A stretch of 64,000 bases of DNA, from contig NZ_JAMSLR010000001.1 of assembly GCF_023806485.1 (NCBI RefSeq), forward strand, positions 595,836-659,835. The letters are read 5' to 3'. The notes beneath the pieces were generated by a model. That model saw only the letters and a list, made by a program, of their open reading frames with translations, did no database searches and was not told the DNA's origin. Source of the DNA: Thermalbibacter longus. GTDB taxonomy: Bacteria > Chloroflexota > Chloroflexia > Thermomicrobiales > Thermomicrobiaceae. Below, one piece after another: positions 26,941-36,572 of the stretch. The number at the start of each line of letters is the position of its first letter. Position 1 is the first letter of the stretch. The position numbers were made by a program, and so were the translations under genes.

Positions 26941-27770
26941 CGGCGCTCCCTGCGACGCACCTCTTCGCCGGACCAGAACACCAGGCATTCGCGCTGCCTG
27001 GTACCACTCCATTTGTGCTAGCGATACACGGGTTTATGGGCACGCCGGCAGAACTTCGTCCTCTGGCTCACTCGCTCGCAGACCTGGGGGCAGCCGTGAC
27101 CGCGCCACTGCTTCCCGGGTTCGGCAATGAGGTGCAGCGGCTTTCCACCGTCACGGCCAAGGAGTGGCTCGATTGCGCGCTGCAGAGCTGGCAGCAGGTG
27201 CGCGCTCGCTCGAACGGCGCTGCAGTCCTGCTCGGTTTCTCAATGGGCGCAGCGATCGCCGTCCAGATCGCAGCGCTCGCGCCGCCGGAGCGGCTCGTGC
27301 TGATCGCGCCCTTTACACGACTCCTGCCTGGCGATTGGCGCGTTCCGTTCTTGCCTCTCGCCCGGCGCGTGGTCAAGGAGCTTCGGCCATTCGCCAACGC
27401 CGATTTTGGGAACCCGTCGACACGAAAGGTGTTCGAGGCCATGAATCCGGCTCTCGACCTCGACGATCCCACCGTCCAAGCGGCTCTCCGTGAGGTGCGC
27501 CTGCCTCTTTCCGCTCTGGATGAGCTGCGCAAGACCGGCCAGGGCGCCCTGCGGGCGGCCCGACACGTGCGATGCCCGGTGCTCGTGATTCAAGGGTTCG
27601 ACGATCGGACGGTGCCGCCGTGGACGACACGGAGACTCGTCGAACGCTTCGCCGGTCGCGTCACGCTGATCGAGGTGCCTGGCGACCACCAGCTCGTCCG
27701 ACTCGATCACCCCAGTGCTGAGCTGGCCTTCCGGCTCATCGGCCAGTACGTAACGGGAGGACTGGCATGA
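26937..27770 (+). CDS. Alpha/beta hydrolase in the carotenoid operon
   Basis: 277 residues. Serine-hydrolase fold: oxyanion segment AIHGFMGTPAEL near residue 30, nucleophile elbow GFSMGAA (about 99-105), acid in FDDRTVPP and histidine in GDHQLVRLDHP. It resembles the carboxylesterase Est30/monoacylglycerol lipase group. The start overlaps crtB (ATGA) and GGGGAGG lies before it. Every gene of this operon overlaps the next by 4 bases, so it probably works in carotenoid modification or turnover, perhaps on carotenoid acyl esters; that role is inferred from position only. Confidence 0.88.
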   Translation: MTALPATHLFAGPEHQAFALPGTTPFVLAIHGFMGTPAELRPLAHSLADLGAAVTAPLLPGFGNEVQRLSTVTAKEWLDCALQSWQQVRARSNGAAVLLGFSMGAAIAVQIAALAPPERLVLIAPFTRLLPGDWRVPFLPLARRVVKELRPFANADFGNPSTRKVFEAMNPALDLDDPTVQAALREVRLPLSALDELRKTGQGALRAARHVRCPVLVIQGFDDRTVPPWTTRRLVERFAGRVTLIEVPGDHQLVRLDHPSAELAFRLIGQYVTGGLA

Positions 27771-28922
27771 TCCGGCACGCTTGGACGCTGCTCGCCTGGC
27801 TCCAGTGCGTAGCCCTGCTCGCGGTCGTCCGGCGACTCGCGTGGAGCGCTCTCAACCGACGGGCACTCGCCGACTGCCTGCATGCAGACATCGCCCAGAG
27901 GGTCACCGTCATCGTACCCGTGCTGAACGAGCAAGCGCGGCTCGCCCCGTGCCTGGAGGGACTCATCCAGAGCGGTGACGAAGTGGCCGAAATCGTGGTC
28001 GTGGATGGCGGCTCCGATGACCGCACCGCTCAGCTCGTGCTGGCATATGCGGCCCGCGACGGGCGGGTACGCCTGATCTCCGCTGCGCCGATACCGCACG
28101 GGTGGAATGGGAAATCCTGGGGGCTGGAGGCCGGCTGGCAAGCCCGTTCGCGCTCCGCGTCCTGGGTACTGACCGTCGACGCCGATGTCCGTCCGTCGCC
28201 GAACATGGTCCGCACTCTGCTGGCGACCGCGCGGCGTGACAACTTGCAGGCGGTTAGTCTCGCGCCCATGCAGGCGCTCGGGGGGGGATCGGCTGAGGTG
28301 GCTACTCCACCCAGCGATGCTCGCCTCGCTGGTCTACCGCTTCGGCATCCCGGGGACGACGGTGCACCGCCCTGCCGACGTGCTCGCCAACGGCCAGGTG
28401 ATGCTACTCCATGAGCATCTTCTCGACGAGATCGGTGGCTTCGCAGCGGTCGCGACCGCGAACGCCGAGGACGTCGCCCTCGCGCGGCGAATCGTCGCCG
28501 ACGGTCGGCCCTTCGGATTCTTCGAGGCCAGGGAAGCCGCTTCGGTCAAGATGTATCGCAGCGGCGTCGAAGTTTGGCGTGGCTGGCCGCGTTCTCTGGC
28601 GCTAGCGGATGGGCAGTCTCGGCTGCGCACGAATCTGCAGCTCTCGCTGATGTTGCTCGCGCAGGGACTGCCACTTCCGATCTGCCTGCTCAAGCTGTTC
28701 GGGCGGGCTCTGCCTCGCCCTCTGTTCGAAGTGAACCTGGCGCTGCTGGCCGTGCGGCTCGGCGTGCTGGCCGGCATGCGCAGGGCCTATCTGAATCGCC
28801 GGTGGTGGTACTGGCTCTCACCGCTCGCCGATCTGCCGGTGCTCATCGAGATCTGGCGACGCGCCGCAAGACGCCGCCATAGCTGGCGTGGCAGGACGAT
28901 CCTGGTAGGAGGCATGCAATGA
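27767..28922 (+). pseudogene. GT2 glycosyltransferase (CruG-like), frameshifted at a G8 run
   Basis: A family 2 membrane-associated glycosyltransferase split over two frames. Frame 1 (from ATG 27767) carries VTVIVPVLNEQARL, VVDGGSDDRT and LTVDADVRPSP (nucleotide-sugar and metal sites). Frame 2 continues with RLRWLLHPAMLASLVYRFG, EIGGFAAVATANAEDVALARRI and the C-terminal membrane helices. The frames meet at a run of eight G (28280-28287); seven G would give a continuous reading (QALGGDRLRWLL), about 385 residues in all. The partner next door is a CruF-type hydratase, matching the cyanobacterial cruF/cruG pairing, so it probably glycosylates the 2' hydroxyl of a carotenoid. The frameshift may be real, phase-variable or an error. 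Confidence 0.82.
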
Positions 28923-30496
28923 ACCGGGTTGCGTGGTGGGCATTGGCTGCTCATCTCGCCACGATGGCGTTCGGCCTGGCCGGGCTGACGATCGCTATGC
29001 GGCGTCCAGATCTCTGGTCGCACAGCCAGGTGGCGGCCGACGTCTACGCGTTCGGCACACGCTACGCTGGTGCGGTGCAGATCATTCTGGCCGCGGTCGC
29101 CGTGCTCGCGTTCGGTATCGCGAAGCTGGGGCTGAGGCGAACGGCGATCTTCTTCGGCTGCGCGACCACGCTGTCCTTGGCGTCGGAGCTCATCGGCACC
29201 GGTACCGGATGGCCGTTCGGCAACTACAGCTATACCTCTGGTCTTGGCTACAAGATTCTCGATCGAGTTCCCTTTACGATCCCGCTCTCCTGGTTCTACA
29301 TGGGTCTGGCGAGCTACCTGATCGGAATCGAGCTTTTTCGGGCTCTGAAGGGACGCCTCGGGGTGGCAGTCCGGCTGCTGGCGGGCGTCTGGCTACTCGT
29401 GGTCTGGGATCTCGTGCTCGACCCGGCGATGGCGCATGAGACGTTGTCGGCGCGCTTTTGGGTCTGGCACGAGACTGGCCCGTACCACGGGATGCCGCTC
29501 CAGAACTTCGCCGGTTGGGCCTTCACCGCGCTCGCCTTCATGGGACTCAGCCGGCTGCTGTGGCGAAGCGATCCGGCACTGACTGGGAGGCCGCTGTTCC
29601 CGGTCGTCGTCTATCAGGCAAACCTCGCGTTCGCCGTCGTCCTCTGCGCGAGCGTCGGGTTGTGGTCTGCGATCGCGCTCGGCCTCGCTGCTGGCGGCTT
29701 GCCCGCGTTGGTACCGCTCATCGGAGCGCGAGAACGGCGAACCAGCCGAGCACACAGGAATCCTCGCTCGCGCCGAGCCGTGGATCTCGCCTTGCGCCTC
29801 GGCGCCGGTGTCGTCTTGCGCGGGTGGCAGATCAGCGTTTCGAACGTGGATCGGCTGCTGCCCAGTGGCCCTGCCGTGCTGGCGGTGCGCCACGAACATC
29901 ACCTCTATGACGCTTGTGCCCTGATTGTGGCCTCATCTCGCCCACTTCGCTTTGTCGTCGCGCTCGACTGGGTGGGAACGCGCTGGCAGCGGTTCGTGAT
30001 GGAGCGACTCTGCGATTGGGCCCGCTGGCCGGTCATCCTCCGGCCGCAACGCTTTCAGCTTCCGGATCCCCCGGCGGTCTACATTAAGGAAGAAGTCCAG
30101 CGATATCTCGTCGGTGGACTGCGCGAGGCGTTGAACCGGCTCGCCGAAGGGGAGATCGTGGTCGTCTTCCCCGAGGGATTCCCGGTTGTCGATCCCCACA
30201 CGCCGGGCGCGCGTGATCGACTCGGTCATGCCTTCCACCCCGGGGTCGTTTGGGTGGCCTGCCAGGCCGCAAGGAGATGCGGCGTCCCCATTCCGGTGGT
30301 GCCGGTGGGGCTACGCTACGACCCCTTTGGTAACAAGAAAGTCGAAGTGCAGTTCGGCCCGCCGATCTTCGTCAACGAGACGGCTGACCAGAAAGCCGCC
30401 CTGGCTGCCATCGAGGCGGAGGTGCGCGCGCTCTCGGCGCCTGCGCCAGAGCCGGCCTACACGTACGGCACCTACTCAGGGGAGGGCGGTCGATGA
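28919..30496 (+). CDS. cruF: CruF-type carotenoid 1',2'-hydratase fused to a PlsC-type acyltransferase
   Basis: 525 residues, two domains. Residues ~1-265 are the DUF422/CruF integral membrane domain with about seven helices and the conserved TGWPFGNYSYTSGLGYKI and VWDLVLDPAM segments; CruF hydrates the end of acyclic or monocyclic carotenoids. Residues ~285-525 are an acyltransferase: HEHHLYD (the HX4D catalytic motif, about 323-329) and VVFPEGFP (about 419-426). The pairing implies one protein that makes the tertiary-OH carotenoid and may acylate the sugar added by the neighbouring glycosyltransferase, giving a glycoside ester. ATG 28919 overlaps the upstream stop. The fused form is unusual in my experience; the acyl acceptor is inferred. 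Confidence 0.86.
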   Translation: MNRVAWWALAAHLATMAFGLAGLTIAMRRPDLWSHSQVAADVYAFGTRYAGAVQIILAAVAVLAFGIAKLGLRRTAIFFGCATTLSLASELIGTGTGWPFGNYSYTSGLGYKILDRVPFTIPLSWFYMGLASYLIGIELFRALKGRLGVAVRLLAGVWLLVVWDLVLDPAMAHETLSARFWVWHETGPYHGMPLQNFAGWAFTALAFMGLSRLLWRSDPALTGRPLFPVVVYQANLAFAVVLCASVGLWSAIALGLAAGGLPALVPLIGARERRTSRAHRNPRSRRAVDLALRLGAGVVLRGWQISVSNVDRLLPSGPAVLAVRHEHHLYDACALIVASSRPLRFVVALDWVGTRWQRFVMERLCDWARWPVILRPQRFQLPDPPAVYIKEEVQRYLVGGLREALNRLAEGEIVVVFPEGFPVVDPHTPGARDRLGHAFHPGVVWVACQAARRCGVPIPVVPVGLRYDPFGNKKVEVQFGPPIFVNETADQKAALAAIEAEVRALSAPAPEPAYTYGTYSGEGGR

Positions 30497-32043
30497 GGGA
30501 TGTCATCGTGATCGGAGCTGGCCTCGGTGGACTGGCCTGCGCCGTACGCCTGCAGGCCGCCGGCCTGCGCGTCTGCATCGTCGAGGGGTGTGAGACGCCT
30601 GGAGGTCGGGCGGGGGTCTTCGAGCGGGATGGGTATCGGTTCGATACTGGCCCCACGCTGATCACGGCACCCAGTCTCTTGCGCGAGCTGTGGGCGTGTG
30701 CGGGTCGTTCGCTCGACGATGACCTCACGCTGGTACGGCTCGAGCCGTATTACCGGATCGTGTTCGCGGATGGCCGGTGGTTCGACTACTGGGGCGACAG
30801 CGAGCGCGACGAAGCCGAGATCGCGCGCTTCTCGGAACGCGATGTCCGCGGATACCGGGCCTTTCTGGCTGCTACCGAAGCGATTTACAAGCGAGCGTTC
30901 CTGGATCTGGCAGGACAGCCCTTCGACCGGTTCGGAGACTTCCTGCGCATTTTGCCCCAACTCCTAAGGCTGCGGGCGCACGAGAGCGTCTACCGGTTCG
31001 TCTCGCGCTACTTTACTCACCCGCAGCTCCGGATGGTCTTCTCCTTTCACCCGCTCTTCATCGGCGGAAATCCGCTGCGAGCCAGCGCTATCTACGGCAT
31101 GATCCCGTACCTCGAGCGGCAGGGAGGAGTCTTCTTCGCCGTAGGTGGGATGGGTCGGGTGGTTGGTGCGCTGGCTGACCTGTTCCTCGACCTCGGCGGT
31201 GAGATCCGCTATGGAGCGCCGGTCGAGCGGCTACTGCTCTCGGCCCGACGCGTCGACGGCGTGCGTCTCGCGGGAGGCGAGGAACTCCGTGCTCGTGCGG
31301 TAGTCTCCAACGCCGACGTAGCGACGACCTACCTGCGCCTGCTCCCTGGCGAAGCGCAGGCAGGCCTGTGGCGACAGTGGTTGCGCCGGGCAAGATACTC
31401 GATGAGCTGTTATCTCCTGTACCTTGGCCTGCACAAGCGGCATCCACTGCTGCGACACCACACGATCTTCATGCCCTCTGACTACGAAGCCCATATCCGC
31501 GAGCTCTTCAACGGTGACGGCATCTTGTCCGAGCTCGCGTTCTACCTGCACGCGCCTGCGCGCACCGATCCGAGCTTTGCCCCGCCGGGGGCTGAGAGCC
31601 TCTACGTGTTGACGCCGGTTCCCCACCTGGGTAAGGCAGGCGGCTGGTCGCAAGAGAGGACCGCGCACCTCCGAGCACGCGTGCTGTCTACCTTGAGCTA
31701 TCTGCATGGTCTCCAGGGAATCGACCGCGAGGCTGTCGTCTTCGAGGAGCGGACACCGCTCGACTTTGCCGAGCGTTTGGGCGCTCATCTCGGGGCGGCG
31801 TTCTCACTGGAGCCCGTGCTCGGGCAGTCAGCCTACTTTCGACCGCACAATCGCGGGGCAGTGCCGGGGCTTTACCTGGTCGGCGCTGGGACGCATCCGG
31901 GCGCCGGCATTCCTGGAGTGCTGCTCTCGGCACGGATTACCAGCCGGCTGGTGCTCGAGGACCTAGCTATGAGTCGTAAGGCCGTCGTCGCGCCCGTCGA
32001 ACGACTGCTCGTCGAGCCGACCGGTGGGAGGGGACGACGGTGA
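30493..32043 (+). CDS. crtI: CrtI-type phytoene desaturase
   Basis: 516 residues. FAD-dependent desaturase that adds double bonds to phytoene. The N-terminal dinucleotide motif is VIGAGLGGLACAVRLQAAG (residues 5-23) with EGCETPGGRAG, then YRFDTGPTLITAP; the C-terminal FAD motif is YLVGAGTHPGAGIPGVLLS (about 460-478), the classic CrtI signature. It could be a full phytoene desaturase or one of the related carotenoid desaturases or ketolases. ATG 30493 overlaps the cruF stop (ATGA). Confidence 0.93.
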   Translation: MRDVIVIGAGLGGLACAVRLQAAGLRVCIVEGCETPGGRAGVFERDGYRFDTGPTLITAPSLLRELWACAGRSLDDDLTLVRLEPYYRIVFADGRWFDYWGDSERDEAEIARFSERDVRGYRAFLAATEAIYKRAFLDLAGQPFDRFGDFLRILPQLLRLRAHESVYRFVSRYFTHPQLRMVFSFHPLFIGGNPLRASAIYGMIPYLERQGGVFFAVGGMGRVVGALADLFLDLGGEIRYGAPVERLLLSARRVDGVRLAGGEELRARAVVSNADVATTYLRLLPGEAQAGLWRQWLRRARYSMSCYLLYLGLHKRHPLLRHHTIFMPSDYEAHIRELFNGDGILSELAFYLHAPARTDPSFAPPGAESLYVLTPVPHLGKAGGWSQERTAHLRARVLSTLSYLHGLQGIDREAVVFEERTPLDFAERLGAHLGAAFSLEPVLGQSAYFRPHNRGAVPGLYLVGAGTHPGAGIPGVLLSARITSRLVLEDLAMSRKAVVAPVERLLVEPTGGRGRR

Positions 32044-33035
32044 ACCACGTAGTCGGAAGGCGTGCTGCCATGGAGAAGGCATCAGGTCGGCGTCGCATCG
32101 TGCTCGCGGAGGTGATGGGGTTCTGCTGGGGCGTGCGCCGCGCGCTCGACATCGTGCGACAGGCGTCTCGCGAGGGCGGGTCGATCGCGGCGCTCGGCGA
32201 CATCATCCATAATCCCCACGTCGTCCAGGAGTTGCGGAACGACGGTATCGAACCGGTTGAATCGATCGCCGATGCTCATGCGGCCAAGTTTCACCGCGTG
32301 GCGATCACCGCGCACGGTGCCGGGCCCAGCAAGCGGGCGCAGGCTGAGTCGCTGGGCCTGGAGGTGATCGATACGACCTGTCCCCTGGTGATGAAGGTAC
32401 AGCGTCTCGCGACGCGGCTGGTGCGCGAGGGATACTTCCTGGTGATCTTCGGTGATTGTAACCATCCCGAGGTGCGTGGAGTCCTCGAGTGGGCTGACAC
32501 GAGCCGTGCCGTCGTCGCTAAGCGCTCGTCCGATTTGCCCTGGACAGCGCCGCGTGGAAATGGTCAGGGCCCGTGCCCGCCGCGCAAGGTGGCGTTGATC
32601 TCGCAGACGACCAAGCAGACGGAGCCGTTTCTCTCCTTCGCTCAGGAACTTGCCAGCCTGATCCTGCCGCACGGCGGAGAACTGCGGGTGGTGAACACGA
32701 TCTGTCAACCGACCTGGGAGCGACAGGAGGCGCTTCGCGAGCTTGCGCGGCAGGTCGATCTGGTTTTAGTGATCGGCGGGCGCAAGAGCTCGAACACCGC
32801 GCGCCTCGTCGAGGTCGGGCGCGCATGTAACGTGCCCAGCTACCAGATCGAAGGCCCCGCCGAGTTGCGTTCGGACTGGTTCGAGGGCGTGCAGACGGTC
32901 GGGCTCAGTGCCGGTGCCTCTACCCCAGATGTCGTCATTTTGGAGACGATCCAGGCGCTGGTCGAGCGCGGCTTCGACCCCCCGGCGCGACTGTGGCGCT
33001 TAGACGACCCGGATGTCGACGATTTCGCCGAGTAA
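32040..33035 (+). CDS. ispH: 4-hydroxy-3-methylbut-2-enyl diphosphate reductase
   Basis: 331 residues. Last step of the MEP pathway: HMBPP to IPP and DMAPP. The three cluster-binding cysteines are visible in GFCWGVRRALD, DTTCPLVMKVQ and NTICQPTWERQ; IHNPHVVQEL and the central HPEVRG motif carry conserved His. It supplies isoprenoid precursors to the operon's carotenoid genes. GTG 32040 overlaps the crtI stop and is preceded by GGGAGGGG; ATG 32070 is a shorter alternative with a weaker ribosome binding site. Confidence 0.95.
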   Translation: MNHVVGRRAAMEKASGRRRIVLAEVMGFCWGVRRALDIVRQASREGGSIAALGDIIHNPHVVQELRNDGIEPVESIADAHAAKFHRVAITAHGAGPSKRAQAESLGLEVIDTTCPLVMKVQRLATRLVREGYFLVIFGDCNHPEVRGVLEWADTSRAVVAKRSSDLPWTAPRGNGQGPCPPRKVALISQTTKQTEPFLSFAQELASLILPHGGELRVVNTICQPTWERQEALRELARQVDLVLVIGGRKSSNTARLVEVGRACNVPSYQIEGPAELRSDWFEGVQTVGLSAGASTPDVVILETIQALVERGFDPPARLWRLDDPDVDDFAE

Positions 33036-33166
33036 GCGTGCTGCCGGGTCGCCGTCGATCGCTGAACCGGTGGTAGACTGGTTCCGAGACGGCAACCGGG
33101 TGTGCCTGCGATGGCGAGACGACCTGCGGTGGATCTGGGAGCGCCGGATTCCAGAGGGGAAGCGGG

Positions 33167-36127
33167 ATGCGCGCGAGGCATCGTGAGCATGGAGCTGGGA
33201 CTGATCCGGCTCTGAGGGAACTGGAGCAAGAGCTACGCTGGCGGCTCGAGGGGGAGGTGCGCTTCGACCTCTACAGCCGGATGCTCTACAGCACCGACGC
33301 CTCGAACTATCAGATCGAGCCACTCGGCGTCGTGATCCCGAAGACGTACGACGATGTCCGCTGGACGATCGAGCTCGCGGCGAAGCACCAGACGCCGATC
33401 CTGCCACGAGGCGGTGGGAGCAGTCTCGCCGGACAGGCCGTGGGCCGAGCCCTCGTCATCGACACGTCCAAGTATCTCAACCAGCTCCTGGAAGTGGATC
33501 CGGTGGCTCGGGTCGCCCGAGTCCAGCCGGGGATCGTGGTCAACCAGCTCAACGCCAAGCTGCGCAAGTACGGCCTGATGTTCGGCCCGGATCCCGCCAG
33601 CGCCGACCGTGCCACGATCGGAGGGGCGATCGGCAACAATGCCTCGGGTTCCCACTCCATCCTGTATGGCATGACCTCTGATCATGTCATCGCCGCACAT
33701 ACGATTCTCTCAGACGGGACAGAGATCATCTTTCAGGAGTTCAAGCCGGACGAGCTGGCAGCCCGTGCCCAGCTCTCGACACGCGAGGGCCAGCTCTACC
33801 GCGACTTGCTGGCTCTGCGGGATCGCTATGCCGACGCGATCGAGCGCGAGTACCCGCGCCACTGGCGGCGGGCCAGCGGCTACGGCCTCAAGGAGCTGCT
33901 GCGCGAGGACGTGAATTTCGCGCGGCTACTGGCCAGCTCCGAGGGCACGCTCGCGTTCGGCCTCGAGTACACGCTGAACCTGGTGCCACGCCCGACCCGC
34001 ACCGCGCTCGTCCTGCTCCAGTTCGACGACCTGGTACTGTCGATGGAGGCGGTGCCGCTCATCCTCGAGTGTGAACCGTCCGCCGTCGAGCTGATGGACG
34101 GACTGCTCATCTCGCTGACCCGGAAGCAGCCGGGCTTCGCTTCCCAGATCGCCTTCATCCAGGGGGAGCCGCAGGCCATCCTGACGGTCGAGTTCTACGG
34201 CGAGAGTGAAGCTGAGCTCGCCGCGAAGGTCGAGCGACTGCAGCAACATCTGACCCGGCACGGGGTCGTGCAAGATCCCATCCCGGTCTTCGACCCCGCG
34301 CGCCAAGCCGACGTCTGGTCGGTGCGCAAAGCTGGGCAAGGCTTGCTCATGAGCATGCGCGGCGACGCGAAGCCGATCGCCTGCATCGAAGATGTGTCCG
34401 TGCCGGTCGAGCATCTGGCCGAGTACGTGCGCGAGATCTTGCGGCTGGTCGCCGAGAACGGCACCACCGCGGCATTCTACGCCCACGCTAGCGCCGGCTG
34501 CCTCCACGTGCGGCCGCTGGTCAACCTCAAGTCAGTCGATGGTGTCCGCACGATGCGGGCGCTGACCGAGGGGGCGCTGGAGCTCGCCATTCGCTTCGGC
34601 GGCGTGATGAGCGGCGAGCACGGCGACGGTCTGGCCCGGGGTGAGCTGAACGAGCGCCTCTTCGGGCCGACGCTGTATCGCTGCATGAAGGAGCTGAAGG
34701 CGATCTTCGATCCGGCCGGCTTGATGAACCCGGGCAAGATCGTCGATTGCCCGCCGATGGATCAGAACCTGCGCTACGGCCCGGACTACCGCACGGTGGA
34801 CATCAAGACGTACCTGAGCTTCGAGCGCGATGGTGGCTTCGCGCGCGCGATCGAGATGTGCAACGGCGCTGGCGTCTGCCGCAAGCTCGGCGCCGGAACG
34901 ATGTGCCCGTCCTACATTGCCACGCGCGACGAGAAGGACACGACCCGGGCGCGCGCTAATGCCTTGCGGGCGGCGCTGGCTGGCCGGGTGCTGAGCCCGC
35001 AGCATTTCACCGATCCCCGCACGTATGAGGTGCTCGACCTGTGTCTCGCCTGCAAGGCGTGCAAGACTGAGTGCCCGTCCAGCGTCGACATGGCGAAGAT
35101 CAAGACCGAGTTCCTGGCGCACTACTACCGTGCCCACGGCACGCCGCTGCGCGCTCGGGCATTCGGCAATATTCATCTGATCAACAGGCTCGGCTCGCGG
35201 GTCGCTCCGTTTGCCAACCTAGCGGCTCGCAGCCCACTGGGTCGCCTGGGCAAGCGGGCGCTCGGCGTGCATCCCGAGCGCGAGCTCCCGCGCTTCGCCC
35301 GCGTGCCGTTCGACCGCTGGTTCCGCGAGCGGCCCGCGCCGGCTGGAGACGCAGTTCGTGGCCCGGTGGTGTACTTCCACGACACCTTCACCACGTACAA
35401 CTACCCGGAGATCGGCCGCGCGGCGGTGCGGGTGCTCGAAGCCGCCGGATACAGCGTAACCATTGTCGAGCGGCGGGCCTGCTGCGGACGCCCGATGCTC
35501 TCCAAAGGCCTGGTCGAGGGCGCTCGCCGGCTAGCGCGCGCCAACGTCGAATCGCTGGCGCCGTACGCTCGGGCCGGCATCCCGATCGTCGGCACCGAGC
35601 CGAGCTGCATCCTGACCCTGCGCGACGAGTATCAAGACCTTCTGCCTGGCCACCCCGACGTCGAGGTCGTGGCCCGGAACAGTTTCATGATCGACGAGTT
35701 CCTGGCCCAGCAGCTCGAGCGAGGTGAGCTGTCGCTGCCCTGGCGCGAGGAGCCGGGGCCGAAGGTGTTGTTCCACGGGCACTGCCACCAGAAGGCACTC
35801 ATCGGCGTCAAGCCGTCGCTCGCGGTATTGAGGGCGGCCGGCTGTACGGTCGAGGAGAGCGGCGCCGGCTGCTGCGGCATGGCCGGCTCCTTCGGGTACG
35901 AGGCGGAACACTACGAGATCTCGCGCAAGATCGGGGCGGAGCGACTCTTCCCGAAGGTAGAGGAGCAGCCGCCTGACGTGCTCATCGCGGTGGCCGGCGT
36001 GTCATGCCGCGAGCAGATCGGTCACTTTACCGGCCGCCGTCCGCTGCACTTGGTCGAAGTGCTGGCCGCGCGTCTCGCCCTCGCGGCACACCCAGCGGGA
36101 GTGGCAGTGAGGGCCGCGGCCGACTGA
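33167..36127 (+). CDS. FAD-linked oxidase with 4Fe-4S and CCG domains (D-lactate/glycolate dehydrogenase-like)
   Basis: 986 residues, a GlcD-GlcF-type fusion. FAD_binding_4 domain (about residues 45-275; PRGGGSSLAGQAVG and GPDPASADRATIGGAIGNNASG), FAD-oxidase C-terminal domain (about 290-545; ISGEHGDG-like segment VMSGEHGDGLARG), two 4Fe-4S clusters (CNGAGVCRKLGAGTMCP from C565; CLACKACKTECP from C626) and two CCG electron-transfer domains (CCGRP at 772 and AGCCGMAG at 902). The architecture matches quinone-linked 2-hydroxyacid dehydrogenases; the substrate (D-lactate, glycolate, D-2-hydroxyglutarate) is not fixed by sequence. ATG 33167 follows GGGGAAGCGGG. It appears monocistronic or leads the small gene at 36143. 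Confidence 0.92.
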   Translation: MRARHREHGAGTDPALRELEQELRWRLEGEVRFDLYSRMLYSTDASNYQIEPLGVVIPKTYDDVRWTIELAAKHQTPILPRGGGSSLAGQAVGRALVIDTSKYLNQLLEVDPVARVARVQPGIVVNQLNAKLRKYGLMFGPDPASADRATIGGAIGNNASGSHSILYGMTSDHVIAAHTILSDGTEIIFQEFKPDELAARAQLSTREGQLYRDLLALRDRYADAIEREYPRHWRRASGYGLKELLREDVNFARLLASSEGTLAFGLEYTLNLVPRPTRTALVLLQFDDLVLSMEAVPLILECEPSAVELMDGLLISLTRKQPGFASQIAFIQGEPQAILTVEFYGESEAELAAKVERLQQHLTRHGVVQDPIPVFDPARQADVWSVRKAGQGLLMSMRGDAKPIACIEDVSVPVEHLAEYVREILRLVAENGTTAAFYAHASAGCLHVRPLVNLKSVDGVRTMRALTEGALELAIRFGGVMSGEHGDGLARGELNERLFGPTLYRCMKELKAIFDPAGLMNPGKIVDCPPMDQNLRYGPDYRTVDIKTYLSFERDGGFARAIEMCNGAGVCRKLGAGTMCPSYIATRDEKDTTRARANALRAALAGRVLSPQHFTDPRTYEVLDLCLACKACKTECPSSVDMAKIKTEFLAHYYRAHGTPLRARAFGNIHLINRLGSRVAPFANLAARSPLGRLGKRALGVHPERELPRFARVPFDRWFRERPAPAGDAVRGPVVYFHDTFTTYNYPEIGRAAVRVLEAAGYSVTIVERRACCGRPMLSKGLVEGARRLARANVESLAPYARAGIPIVGTEPSCILTLRDEYQDLLPGHPDVEVVARNSFMIDEFLAQQLERGELSLPWREEPGPKVLFHGHCHQKALIGVKPSLAVLRAAGCTVEESGAGCCGMAGSFGYEAEHYEISRKIGAERLFPKVEEQPPDVLIAVAGVSCREQIGHFTGRRPLHLVEVLAARLALAAHPAGVAVRAAAD

Positions 36128-36142
36128 GATCGGCGGTGAACC

Positions 36143-36565
36143 ATGCCGGTAGGATCGTCCCCGCAGTCAAGGCTGGCGTTGCCAGCGCAGCTTATCCAGG
36201 CGTTCCTGCGCCAGGCCGGCCTGCCGGAGCGCTCGGACGCGCGACTTGCGCGGCCGGATACTCTCATGGATCTACGGGCCGCGCTCGGTGCCCGGCGCGA
36301 GCTGGGGGAGGATTACGAAGAGCTGGTCGTCGAGCGTTTCTTGCAGCAGATCGAGCGCACGATCGACGCGCGCGTCGAGCAGCGGCTGGCCGAGTATGAG
36401 CGGCGCCGTCGGCGAGTCGCGTGGGTCACCATGCCGCGGCTGATCCTGCTGCTGGCATTCGCCATCCCACTGACCGCCATCGGCGGTGCGACCGCTGGCT
36501 TGCCCGGCATACTAGCAGCCTGGGCTGGGGTGCTGGCGCTGCACTTTCTGAGTTGGCGGCGCTGA
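36143..36565 (+). CDS. Hypothetical protein with C-terminal membrane hairpin
   Basis: 140 residues. The N-terminal ~90 residues are soluble and charged (LGARRELGEDYEELVVERFL, ERTIDARVEQRLAEYERR, probably a helical coiled region), then two transmembrane helices (about 94-110 and 113-132). The layout, with a small cytosolic helical part and a membrane anchor, is common in proteins of unknown function near the end of operons. It follows the FAD/Fe-S gene by 15 bases and ends 7 bases before the convergent dnaA stop. Confidence 0.65.
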   Translation: MPVGSSPQSRLALPAQLIQAFLRQAGLPERSDARLARPDTLMDLRAALGARRELGEDYEELVVERFLQQIERTIDARVEQRLAEYERRRRRVAWVTMPRLILLLAFAIPLTAIGGATAGLPGILAAWAGVLALHFLSWRR

Positions 36566-36572
36566 GCGGGAC

